DNA from: JABFRJ01 sp963847145
GTDB taxonomy: Bacteria; Pseudomonadota; Alphaproteobacteria; Rhizobiales; Hyphomicrobiaceae
Length of the DNA stretch: 64,000 nucleotides
Direction of reading: 5' to 3'
NCBI GenBank assembly: GCA_963847145.1
Contig: CAWJYN010000007.1
Span: 620,001 to 684,000, forward strand
Translations under genes and position numbers: made by a program
Shown: piece by piece, positions 17,833-25,230 of the stretch
Numbering within the stretch: position 1 is the first letter of the stretch
Layout: the number at the start of each line of letters is the position of its first letter
The notes under the pieces: generated by a model
What the model was told of the DNA's origin: nothing
The model's database searches: none
The model's input: the letters and a program-made list of their open reading frames with translations, nothing else

Positions 17833-19475
17833 TCCGCGGGTTGAAGTCTGAGGGCGGGCGCAGCCGCGACCCGCGGTTGATCGGCGAGGTCGACCGCTTT
17901 GTCGCCGCGGACCGTGCGCCAGACGTTGTAAGCCATGATCAGCGAGCCGATGATGAAGAGGAGCCCGCCAATGGCGCGGATCACGTAGTACGGTTTCATG
18001 GCTTCGACGGTCTCGATGAACGAGTACTGCAGGAACCCGAGCTTGTCGTAGGCGCGCCACATCAGCCCTTGTGTGATGCCGGAGACCCACATCGCAGTGA
18101 TGTAGAGCAGGATGCCGATCGTCGCCGTCCAGAAGTGCCACTCGACGAGCTTCATCGAGTAAAGTCCTTGCCGGTTCCAGAGCCATGGCACGAGGCAGTA
18201 GATGGCGCCGAATGACACCATCGCTACCCAACCGAGCGCGCCAGAGTGCACGTGACCGATGCCCCAATCCGTGTAGTGCGACAGTGAGTTGACCGCCTTG
18301 ATTGACATGACGGGGCCTTCGAAAGTCGCCATGCCGTAGAAGGCGACCGACACCACCAGCAATCGCACGACGGGATCGGTCCGCAGCTTGTCCCATGCGC
18401 CGGCGAGCGTCATGAGACCGTTGATCATGCCGCCCCAACTCGGCATCCACAGCATGATTGAAAACGTCATGCCGAGCGTCTGCGCCCAATCAGGCAACGC
18501 CGTGTAGTGCAGGTGGTGCGGCCCGGCCCAGATGTAGAGGAAGATCAGCGTCCAGAAGTGCACGATGGACAGTCGGTAGGAGTAGACCGGCCGCTCCACG
18601 CGCTTTGGAATGAAGTAGTACATGATGCCGAGGAAGCCAGCGGTGAGAAAGAAGCCCACAGCATTGTGGCCGTACCACCATTGTGTCATCGCATCCTGGA
18701 CGCCGGCGTAGACGATGTAGCTCTTCGAGCCGGTCCAGCTGACGGGAACCGCTGCGTTGTTGACGAGATGCAGCATCGCTACCGTGACGATGAAGGCGAG
18801 GTAGAACCAATTGGCGACGTAGATGTGCGGCTCGCGCCGCTTCGCCAGCGTGCCGAGGAACACCAGCAGATACGTGACCCAGACAATGGTCAGCCAGAGA
18901 TCGGCATACCACTCGGGCTCGGCGTATTCTTTGCCTTGGGTGATGCCGAGCAGATAGCCGGTGCCGGCAAGAACGATGAAGAGCTGATAGCCCCAGATGA
19001 CGAACCAGGGTGCCCAGCGGCCAGCGAGACGCGCGTGGCAGGTGCGCTGCACGACGTAGAACGATGTGGCCAGCAATACATTGCCACCGAAGGCAAAGAT
19101 GACGGCGGAGGTGTGCAAAGGGCGGAGGCGCCCAAAGTTCGTCCATGGGAGGTCGAGATTGAGCATTGGCAATGCCATTTGCCATGCAAGGATGTCGCCA
19201 ACGACAAAGCCGGCGATGCCCCAGACGATCGCGGCAATGGTCGCGACCTTGATGGGGCCGTCCACGTATCCAGTGCTGGCTGCCGCCAGTCCCTTACTGC
19301 ATGTCAGCACAAAGATGATGAACAGTACGCCGCCCAACGCGAACAGCAGGCCATGGAACTTCATCGCCGGTTCAGCGCTCTCAATGAGAAGGGTTAGACC
19401 CGCAGCAACGACGATTGCCGTTCCGAACACCGCCAGCGCATCGCTGAGCTTTGCCTGGTGGTCCGTCTTTGTCAT
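17829..19475 (-). CDS. ccoN: cbb3 cytochrome oxidase catalytic subunit CcoN
   Basis: A 548-residue haem-copper oxidase subunit with about 12-14 helices. Signature segments are TQWWYGHNAVGFFLTAGFLG (CuB His and the cross-linked Tyr region), AGPHHLHYTALPDW (CuB His pair) and WGIGHVHSGALGWV (haem ligands). It reduces O2 at very low concentrations. First gene of ccoNOQPGHIS; a perfect FixK box lies 99-112 bases upstream of its start. Confidence 0.96.
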   Translation of the reverse strand: MTKTDHQAKLSDALAVFGTAIVVAAGLTLLIESAEPAMKFHGLLFALGGVLFIIFVLTCSKGLAAASTGYVDGPIKVATIAAIVWGIAGFVVGDILAWQMALPMLNLDLPWTNFGRLRPLHTSAVIFAFGGNVLLATSFYVVQRTCHARLAGRWAPWFVIWGYQLFIVLAGTGYLLGITQGKEYAEPEWYADLWLTIVWVTYLLVFLGTLAKRREPHIYVANWFYLAFIVTVAMLHLVNNAAVPVSWTGSKSYIVYAGVQDAMTQWWYGHNAVGFFLTAGFLGIMYYFIPKRVERPVYSYRLSIVHFWTLIFLYIWAGPHHLHYTALPDWAQTLGMTFSIMLWMPSWGGMINGLMTLAGAWDKLRTDPVVRLLVVSVAFYGMATFEGPVMSIKAVNSLSHYTDWGIGHVHSGALGWVAMVSFGAIYCLVPWLWNRQGLYSMKLVEWHFWTATIGILLYITAMWVSGITQGLMWRAYDKLGFLQYSFIETVEAMKPYYVIRAIGGLLFIIGSLIMAYNVWRTVRGDKAVDLADQPRVAAAPALRLQPAE

Positions 19476-19573
19476 GAAACCCCGCCGCCTGTTGAAACGC
19501 CACGAGATGCACTGATCGTCCGCGTGCCCGTGTTCCGTCAGCGTCAGAATGAGCCAAGTGGACGCCCGGAGCT

Positions 19574-19587
19574 TTGATGCGGATCAA
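19574..19587. promoter_or_regulatory. FixK/FNR-type box (perfect)
   Basis: TTGATGCGGATCAA, an exact TTGAT-N4-ATCAA palindrome. It lies between divergent ccoN (99 bases to the start) and the NAD(P)HX repair gene (71 bases to ATG 19658), so it can serve both. Confidence 0.85.
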
Positions 19588-19657
19588 GTTGGCTGCGGGC
19601 GGCGAGCTTGGTACTGAGAGGATTCAAAGCCAGATGGCGCTTGCTGAGGTGCGATCA

Positions 19658-21160
19658 ATGACTTGGGAAACCGCCTTGCTCGATTGCGGCCAAATGGGCC
19701 GCGCCGACCAATTGGCAATCGCCACAGGGACGTCGGCAGTTCAGCTGATGGCCAACGCGGGCCGTGCCGTGGCGAGCGAGATTCAGCGCCGATGGTCAAT
19801 CCGTCCGGTCGTCGTCTTGTGTGGTCCAGGCAACAATGGCGGCGATGGATTTGTCGTTGCGAAGGTGCTGGCAGATTTCGGCTGGCCAGTACGGGTGGCA
19901 TTGCTTGGCGCTATCGAGCGTATGCCGGAGCCTGCGCGCTGCCATGCCTTGCAGTGGCAGGGCTCGTTTGAACCTCTGTCGCCGGCCGTGCTAAAGGGGG
20001 CGGGACTGATTGTCGACGCGATCTTCGGGGCGGGACTGAACCGCGCATTGGCCTCACCGGTGCGAGAGACGTTGGCAGCCGCGATGGTGCTGCGAAACGT
20101 TCCAATCGTGGCGGTCGACGTGCCCACTGGTGTTAACGGCGATACCGGGGAGACGTTCGGCGCTGTTGCGGCCGAGCTGACCGTGACATTCTTTCGTAAG
20201 AAACCCGGTCATCTCCTATTGCCGGGGCGCAGCCTCTGCGGTGCGGTTGTCACCGCAGACATCGGCATTCCGCCGTCTGTCCTCGACCAGATCGCCCCGC
20301 AGACTTTCGAAAATGACCCGCGGCTCTGGCGTGCCGGTTTGCCGTGCCCTGATGCAAAGGGTCACAAATATTCTCGCGGCCATGTCTTGATCCTTGGCGG
20401 CTATCCGATGACGGGCGCGGCGCGCCTTGCCGCGCGCGGCGCACAACGCGCGGGGTCGGGCCTCACGACCATCGCCGCACCGCAAGCCGCATTTCCCATC
20501 TACGCAGCCGCGCTCACGAGCGTGATGGTGCATCCACTCACGGGTAGCGATGATCTTACGCAGCTGCTGAAGGATCAAAGGTTCAAGGCGCTGTTGATTG
20601 GCCCGGGCGCGGAGGCTAACGAAGCGACACGCACGCAAGTAGCGGCCATGCTGGCGTCGGGGCGGCCTGTTGTGCTGGACGCCGGCGCACTGACGGCGTT
20701 TGCGGCTGACCCGAGCGCACTCCTGTGCGCGATCGCCAGCCACAACTCGGGGCCGTGCGTGCTGACGCCGCACGAAGGCGAGTTCTCACGGCTCTTCGAT
20801 TGTAGTGGCAGCAAGCTTGAGCGCTGCCGCGAGGCTGCCCGGCGCGCCAATGCGATCATCGTGCTGAAGGGAAGCGATACCGTGATCGCGGCGCCAGACG
20901 GCACGGCGATCATCAACGCCAACGCGCCTGCCACGTTGGCAACCGCAGGGTCGGGCGACGTGCTTGCCGGCATGATCGCAGGGTTGCTCGCGCAGGGCAT
21001 GGCGCCCACAAGCGCCGCGGCCGCCGCCGTCTGGATGCACGGCGCGGCTGCCAACGAGTTCGGCGTGGGGCTTATCGCAGAGGATCTGCCGGAGATGCTG
21101 CCGGCGGTGCTTCGCAAGCTTCATGATCTAACGCGCAGTCTGCGGGAAGACCGCGTCTAA
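19658..21160 (+). CDS. nnr: bifunctional NAD(P)H-hydrate epimerase / ADP-dependent dehydratase
   Basis: A fusion enzyme of about 500 residues that repairs hydrated NADH/NADPH. The N-terminal YjeF_N (epimerase) domain shows GPGNNGGDGFVVAKVL and VDAIFGAGL. The C-terminal carbohydrate-kinase-like dehydratase domain shows GHVLILGGYPMTGAA, LTPHEGEFSRLF, VLKGSDTVIAAPDG and ATAGSGDVLAGMIAGLL. ATG 19658 (MTWETALLDCGQ) has GAGGTG nearby and matches the normal beginning. ATG 19634 is an alternative, and the open frame itself begins inside the FixK box. Its placement behind a perfect FixK box is unusual and suggests cofactor repair is induced at low oxygen. Confidence 0.93.
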   Translation: MTWETALLDCGQMGRADQLAIATGTSAVQLMANAGRAVASEIQRRWSIRPVVVLCGPGNNGGDGFVVAKVLADFGWPVRVALLGAIERMPEPARCHALQWQGSFEPLSPAVLKGAGLIVDAIFGAGLNRALASPVRETLAAAMVLRNVPIVAVDVPTGVNGDTGETFGAVAAELTVTFFRKKPGHLLLPGRSLCGAVVTADIGIPPSVLDQIAPQTFENDPRLWRAGLPCPDAKGHKYSRGHVLILGGYPMTGAARLAARGAQRAGSGLTTIAAPQAAFPIYAAALTSVMVHPLTGSDDLTQLLKDQRFKALLIGPGAEANEATRTQVAAMLASGRPVVLDAGALTAFAADPSALLCAIASHNSGPCVLTPHEGEFSRLFDCSGSKLERCREAARRANAIIVLKGSDTVIAAPDGTAIINANAPATLATAGSGDVLAGMIAGLLAQGMAPTSAAAAAVWMHGAAANEFGVGLIAEDLPEMLPAVLRKLHDLTRSLREDRV

Positions 21161-21211
21161 GGTCGGGAAGATGCCGTCATCTGCCAACCGGGCGCGCAGT
21201 GCGGCACAACA

Positions 21212-21225
21212 TTGACCGCGGTCAA
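21212..21225. promoter_or_regulatory. FixK/FNR-like box (symmetrical variant)
   Basis: TTGACCGCGGTCAA: a perfect palindrome but with C/G at the fifth positions, two changes from TTGAT-N4-ATCAA. It lies 57 bases before the ATG of the next rightward membrane gene and just after the nnr stop. Confidence 0.5.
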
Positions 21226-21281
21226 TGAGCGCAGCGTTGGGATTGTGCTGCCCTTCGCGGGCAACAGCAAAGGCGCTCGCT

Positions 21282-21776
21282 ATGCCCAACTCGATCTCGC
21301 TGCCGCAGCTATCAGCTGCCACCCCGGTCGGCCGACCTGTGCCCGTGCGGCACTGGTACCTCAGCGGTTTCAGGATCAGTGTCTGGTCATCCCTGCTGGC
21401 TGCGACGGCGATTGGTTTGTTCTTCATGGCCGGAGCCGGATGGATACCGCCGGATGCTTGGCAGAGCGAAGCGGCATTCGCTGTGACCTGGCTCACTCTG
21501 AGCTATATCTGGCTGCAGATGGGCAGTCTCGTCGTGGCCGGCGCCGGCACCAAAAGCCAGATGTGGATCGACGCACTGACGTCTATCGTGCCGCTGTTCC
21601 TGATTGTCTATGTCCTGTTGCAGCACTACAGCGGCTTCATCGTCATTTCGCCGTTCCAGGTGCGGGCGGCCTGGGCCACGGCCTACACCATGCTCCTGGA
21701 TGTCGTGATTGACCTTGGCGTGACGCTCTTGCTGAGCCGGCAGATCGTCGATGTCGGTGGGCGCGGTGCCTCATAG
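21282..21776 (+). CDS. hypothetical four-helix membrane protein
   Basis: A 164-residue membrane protein with segments SVWSSLLAATAIGLFFMAGAGW, FAVTWLTLSYIWLQMGSLVVAG, ALTSIVPLFLIVYVLLQHYSGF and a C-terminal helix. ATG 21282 is preferred over ATG 21225, which lies within the FixK-like palindrome. Not recognised as a named family. It sits alone between nnr and a terminator. Confidence 0.65.
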   Translation: MPNSISLPQLSAATPVGRPVPVRHWYLSGFRISVWSSLLAATAIGLFFMAGAGWIPPDAWQSEAAFAVTWLTLSYIWLQMGSLVVAGAGTKSQMWIDALTSIVPLFLIVYVLLQHYSGFIVISPFQVRAAWATAYTMLLDVVIDLGVTLLLSRQIVDVGGRGAS

Positions 21777-21824
21777 TGCCAACCTAAGGGCTGCACTCAT
21801 CAGCTAGTCGCACAACACTAATGA

Positions 21825-21856
21825 GCCCGCGCAGTCGGAGCCGCGCGGGCCATTTT
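21825..21856 (+). terminator. intrinsic terminator
   Basis: Stem GCCCGCGC (21825-21832) with GCGCGGGC (21843-21850), a 10-base loop, then CATTTT. It follows the rightward membrane gene and precedes the end of the leftward CBS-domain gene, so it may work for the pair. Confidence 0.7.
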
Positions 21857-21875
21857 GCTAGGAATTGAGCCGCTG

Positions 21876-22295
21876 TCAGGCATGGTGTGCCGAGACCGCT
21901 GCTAGTGTCTGCCCGGAGATTTGCTTTGGCGTTTTGTGGGCTATGTCACCGAGGCTGAGCATGCCGACGAGGCGCTTCTGCTCATCGAGAACAGGCAATC
22001 GCCGGATCTTCTTCTGCTCCATGATGCGGGTGGCATCTTCGACCTCTTCGGTGTCGCGGCAATAAACGATACCCTTCGACATAACGTCGCGCGCCGTGAG
22101 CTTGCTGGCGTCCTTGTTGTCGGCCACAGCACGAAGCGCGATATCGCGATCCGTCACCATGCCGACGAGCCGGTCCTTCTCGCCGATCGGAATGGCGCCC
22201 ACGTCGTGCTCGCGCATCTTACGGGCAATGTCGACGAGAGGTGTCGAAGCTTCAAGCCATTCCGCACCATGGTGCATTGCGTCTTTGACTTTCAT
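21876..22295 (-). CDS. CBS-domain pair protein
   Basis: A 139-residue stand-alone protein of two CBS domains (residues about 5-60 and 70-125; VGMVTDRDIALRAVA and LVGMLSLGDIA are the typical ends). Such proteins sense adenine nucleotides. ATG 22295 (MKVKDAMHHG) is preceded by GGAGAC and fits family starts; the frame is open to 22427. In mycobacteria the comparable protein Hrp1 is a DosR-regulon member. The leader contains a strong hairpin and a perfect FixK box. Confidence 0.9.
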   Translation of the reverse strand: MKVKDAMHHGAEWLEASTPLVDIARKMREHDVGAIPIGEKDRLVGMVTDRDIALRAVADNKDASKLTARDVMSKGIVYCRDTEEVEDATRIMEQKKIRRLPVLDEQKRLVGMLSLGDIAHKTPKQISGQTLAAVSAHHA

Positions 22296-22326
22296 CGCAG
22301 TCTCCATTCGTAAGGTTGCCTGTTCT

Positions 22327-22357
22327 GCATCCAATCCAGGACATCTGGATTGGATGC
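22327..22357. repeat. perfect 13-bp inverted repeat in the CBS-gene leader
   Basis: Arms GCATCCAATCCAG (22327-22339) and CTGGATTGGATGC (22345-22357), perfectly complementary, with spacer GACAT. It lies between the FixK box and the ribosome-binding site of the CBS gene, 32 bases before its ATG. No T-run follows, so it is not an obvious terminator. It could be a protein operator or a 5' leader hairpin. Confidence 0.7.
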
Positions 22358-22417
22358 CCCACCATCCTGAGCGCGATTGGCCCGCCTGGGACACTGCAAG
22401 TCCCCGATTGCGCCGCA

Positions 22418-22431
22418 TTGATGGCAATCAA
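22418..22431. promoter_or_regulatory. FixK/FNR-type box (perfect)
   Basis: TTGATGGCAATCAA, an exact match, midway between the divergent CBS gene (start 22295) and cytochrome c gene (start 22532). Confidence 0.85.
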
Positions 22432-22531
22432 CCTGTGCCTCGCCGCAGCATCGGGCGTGACGCGAGGCGATTGATCTGCCGCAAGTCGCTGTCGAGCTGC
22501 ACGTCGTCATCTTATCGCAATGGAGGCTGAC

Positions 22532-22969
22532 ATGGCACGCGCGTATTCTGATCTGCTGCCGGCATCGCCGCAGAAAGCGCTGTTCGCCGCGACGTGTTTT
22601 GCGATGATGGTGGGCGCAACATCGGCAGGGGGCCAAGCGACGAAGGCTTATATGCCAACGGCAGACGCGGGTCGCGCCATTGCAAAGAGCCTGTGCAGCG
22701 CGTGCCATCTGACGCCGGATGAGCCCTCCAGGCCGGTCACGGTTGGGGTCCCAACCATGACCGCACTCGCCAACAAGCCTGGACAGACGCCGGAGGCCAT
22801 TGCGCTCCGCCTCATAAGCCCGCCCCATTCGATGCCGGACATGCAGCTCACGCGTGACGAAATCGCCGATATCGTTGCGTATTTGGCGACGCTTCGCACG
22901 TCACCACCCGCGCCGCCATGGACCGCTCCGTCCGATGGGGAGAAGCCAAAATATCCGCGACCGACCTGA
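22532..22969 (+). CDS. class I cytochrome c, secreted
   Basis: A 145-residue monohaem cytochrome with a signal peptide (PQKALFAATCFAMMVGATSAGG), haem site CSACH at 55-59, and candidate Met ligands in PPHSMPDMQLT. ATG 22532 has GGAGG 5-9 bases upstream. Likely a periplasmic electron carrier to cbb3 oxidase or another terminal reductase, consistent with the shared FixK box. Confidence 0.88.
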   Translation: MARAYSDLLPASPQKALFAATCFAMMVGATSAGGQATKAYMPTADAGRAIAKSLCSACHLTPDEPSRPVTVGVPTMTALANKPGQTPEAIALRLISPPHSMPDMQLTRDEIADIVAYLATLRTSPPAPPWTAPSDGEKPKYPRPT

Positions 22970-22997
22970 GGTCGGCCGCAAAAGCGTATCGGTCAAG

Positions 22998-23198
22998 CTA
23001 AGCGCGGCCGCAGGTATTGACGCCAAACAGTGCGTAAGCCGGGCAGTAGCCGACCAGCGCTGTAACAAGCGGGACCAGCCCGATCCAGCCCCAGGGTGAC
23101 GGCGTGACGGTCGGAATGAATCCGAGCGCCCAAGCGACGAGGGCAACGCCGACGATGAGTCGCACGGCGCGATCGACGATCCCAATATTGACTGACAT
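22998..23198 (-). CDS. DUF2892 (YgaP-like) membrane protein
   Basis: A 66-residue protein beginning MSVNIGIVDRAVRLIVG with two hydrophobic helices and the CPAYALFG-x-NTC ending typical of the DUF2892 inner-membrane family. Start ATG 23198; a perfect FixK box lies 100 bases upstream. Function unknown; relatives are often fused to rhodanese domains. Confidence 0.9.
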   Translation of the reverse strand: MSVNIGIVDRAVRLIVGVALVAWALGFIPTVTPSPWGWIGLVPLVTALVGYCPAYALFGVNTCGRA

Positions 23199-23297
23199 TT
23201 GGCATCTCCCTTGCTGCACGCGGAGCCGTCACCCAAGCGGGTTGAGTAACGGTAACCGCTCACCATGCAAGGCTCGCGCACTTGGCGCGCGTGACCT

Positions 23298-23311
23298 TTG
23301 ATATTGATCAA
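23298..23311. promoter_or_regulatory. FixK/FNR-type box (perfect)
   Basis: TTGATATTGATCAA, an exact match, between divergent DUF2892 (100 bases) and phasin (78 bases) genes. Confidence 0.85.
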
Positions 23312-23388
23312 TGAAGCGGCAGCTCTCGCGCCGTAGGGATCGCGCATCAGGAAGGTTAACAGAAACCCTAAGGGCGGAGTTCTAAATC

Positions 23389-23862
23389 ATGCCCAATCCG
23401 CGCGATCCTCAACGACCCTTCAGTACAGATGGACTATTAATTGAGCCTCCCAGCCAACAGGTCCAGAATGGTCTCGACCTCCTTAGCCCTCTCCTCACGA
23501 ATGCCCAGGCATGGACGCAGCAGGTTACTCAGCTAAACGCGTCTATCCAACGAGAGTGGCTGACATTTATCGACAAGCGCCTCAAGGAAGATGCGGCCTT
23601 CGGTCAATGCCTGGCTGGCTGCAAGGCACCCGACGATATCATGCGTGTTTACTCGTCGTTCTACCGCACGGCCTTCGAGGATTATCAAAAAGAGTTCTCG
23701 ACACTTGCGCAACTCGGCGTGTCGATCACAAGCGAAGCGATCGAAAGCGCGAGGCCTGACGGCGACCTGCTTGACGCGCAGATGTCGGCTGCGAGCGGTA
23801 TGCCGGCGCCAAACACCACTACCCGAAGGCGCGATTCAGCAGCGCCTGCGGCGAACCACTGA
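23389..23862 (+). CDS. phasin family protein
   Basis: A 157-residue protein with a mainly helical, amphipathic middle part (AQAWTQQVTQLNASIQREW...YSSFYRTAFEDYQKEFSTL) that resembles phasin-domain proteins coating polyhydroxyalkanoate granules. A PHA synthase occurs 18 kb downstream in the same cluster. Similarity is by pattern, so the family call is good but not certain. Confidence 0.7.
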   Translation: MPNPRDPQRPFSTDGLLIEPPSQQVQNGLDLLSPLLTNAQAWTQQVTQLNASIQREWLTFIDKRLKEDAAFGQCLAGCKAPDDIMRVYSSFYRTAFEDYQKEFSTLAQLGVSITSEAIESARPDGDLLDAQMSAASGMPAPNTTTRRRDSAAPAANH

Positions 23863-23945
23863 GCATCAGAATGTCCGGTCACTTTTCAACGTTCCCACCC
23901 CTGGGGCGCGGCTGAGCCGTGTTCCGCCAACCAAAGGAGACGACC

Positions 23946-24440
23946 ATGGCAGCAACCGACATCACAAAGGCACCGGCGAAGGCTCCAACACGCCAGACCG
24001 ACATTTTCGGCGCCATGCGTGACGAGATGGATCGCGTCCTGGAGCGTTTCGGATATGGCTGGCCACATCTGCCAAGTCTGTTGCCCCGCCCCAACGGGCA
24101 CGACTGGATGGTCCCGCAACTCGATATCCATGACAACGGCAAGCAACTGGCGATCGAGGTCGATCTGCCCGGTGTCGACGAGAAAGACGTTACCGTCACC
24201 CTCGCCAACGGCATGCTGACGATCAAGGGCGAGAAGAAGAGCGAGCACGAGGAAAAGCGCGACAACTGCTACGTCGCTGAGCGCGCCTACGGCACGTTCG
24301 AACGATCGCTCCGGCTGCCAGACACGGTCGACGACGCCAAGCTGGAAGCCCGCTTCGACAAGGGCGTGCTCAAGATCCTGGCGCAGAAGAAGCCGGAAGC
24401 CGTCAAGGCCGAACGCAAAATCGAAATCAAGAAGACCTGA
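23946..24440 (+). CDS. Hsp20 / alpha-crystallin small heat-shock protein
   Basis: A 164-residue small heat-shock protein: N-terminal arm (FGAMRDEMDRVLERFGYGW), an alpha-crystallin domain from about residue 55 (LDIHDNGKQLAIEVDLPGVDEKDVTV, GMLTIKGEKK, ERAYGTFERSLRLP) and the end KPEAVKAERKIEIKKT. ATG 23946 follows GGAGACGACC. It holds unfolding proteins as an ATP-independent chaperone. Comparable to mycobacterial HspX/Acr in a hypoxia cluster. Confidence 0.95.
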   Translation: MAATDITKAPAKAPTRQTDIFGAMRDEMDRVLERFGYGWPHLPSLLPRPNGHDWMVPQLDIHDNGKQLAIEVDLPGVDEKDVTVTLANGMLTIKGEKKSEHEEKRDNCYVAERAYGTFERSLRLPDTVDDAKLEARFDKGVLKILAQKKPEAVKAERKIEIKKT

Positions 24441-24474
24441 ACATCTAAGCGAACCTGCAAAATCACACGGAGGC

Positions 24475-25134
24475 ATGATCATGAAATCAGATTCACAACT
24501 CAAAGAGGACGTGACTGCAGAGTTAAAGTGGGATGCCGAGATTGATGAGGCGAAGATCGGCGTTGCCGTTAGCAAAGGTGCGGTCACACTCAGTGGCCAT
24601 GTACCGACGTACCTCCAGAAGGTGGCAGCCAAGCAGGCTGCCAAGCGCGTCTCTGGCGTGACGGCTGTCGTGGACCATATCGACGTCCTGCTCGAAAGCC
24701 TGCATCGGACGACCGACGAGGGGCTCGCTGAACGCATCGCCAACGTCCTCAAGTGGAACGTGTCGGTGCCTGGTCCGGGTATCAAGGCCGAGATCAAGAA
24801 CGGCATCGTTTCATTGACCGGCGAGGTCGAGTGGCAATACCAGCGGGCTAACATAGTCGCTAATATCGCCCACGTCGGCGGCGTCATCAATGTCGTCAAC
24901 CTCATCTCGCTGAAGCCGCAAGCGCACGGGTCAGACATCCGGCATCGTATCAGCGATGCATTGAAGCGGCACGCCGATGTGGGGGCCGACAAGGTGACGA
25001 TCGCGGTCTCGAACGGGACGGTGACACTGTCGGGCAGCGTCGAATCGCTTGAGGAAATGGATCGCGTCGAGGACGCAGTCTGGGCCGCTCCCGGCGTCAC
25101 CAAGGTTATCGACAATTTGCGGGTAAGCCACTGA
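24475..25134 (+). CDS. triple BON-domain protein
   Basis: A 219-residue protein made of three BON repeats (about residues 8-72, 80-148 and 152-216); each has the core G-V-T-LSG-V motif. No signal peptide is apparent, unlike OsmY, so it may be cytoplasmic. GGAGG stands before ATG 24475; ATG 24481 is an alternative. It follows hsp20 by 35 bases and a strong terminator follows it, so the two form a small stress unit. Confidence 0.9.
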   Translation: MIMKSDSQLKEDVTAELKWDAEIDEAKIGVAVSKGAVTLSGHVPTYLQKVAAKQAAKRVSGVTAVVDHIDVLLESLHRTTDEGLAERIANVLKWNVSVPGPGIKAEIKNGIVSLTGEVEWQYQRANIVANIAHVGGVINVVNLISLKPQAHGSDIRHRISDALKRHADVGADKVTIAVSNGTVTLSGSVESLEEMDRVEDAVWAAPGVTKVIDNLRVSH

Positions 25135-25165
25135 CCCGCACGGCACGGAAGTTCCTTGATGGACG

Positions 25166-25191
25166 GCCGGCGGGGTGATTGCCCCGCCGGC
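25166..25191 (+). terminator. intrinsic terminator after the BON gene
   Basis: Perfect 10-bp stem GCCGGCGGGG / CCCCGCCGGC (25166-25175 and 25182-25191) with loop TGATTG, 32 bases beyond the BON stop. The following sequence has only scattered Ts. Confidence 0.65.
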
Positions 25192-25230
25192 ATCTGCTTG
25201 TTCAGCAATTGATCGCGGACGAACTGCGAC

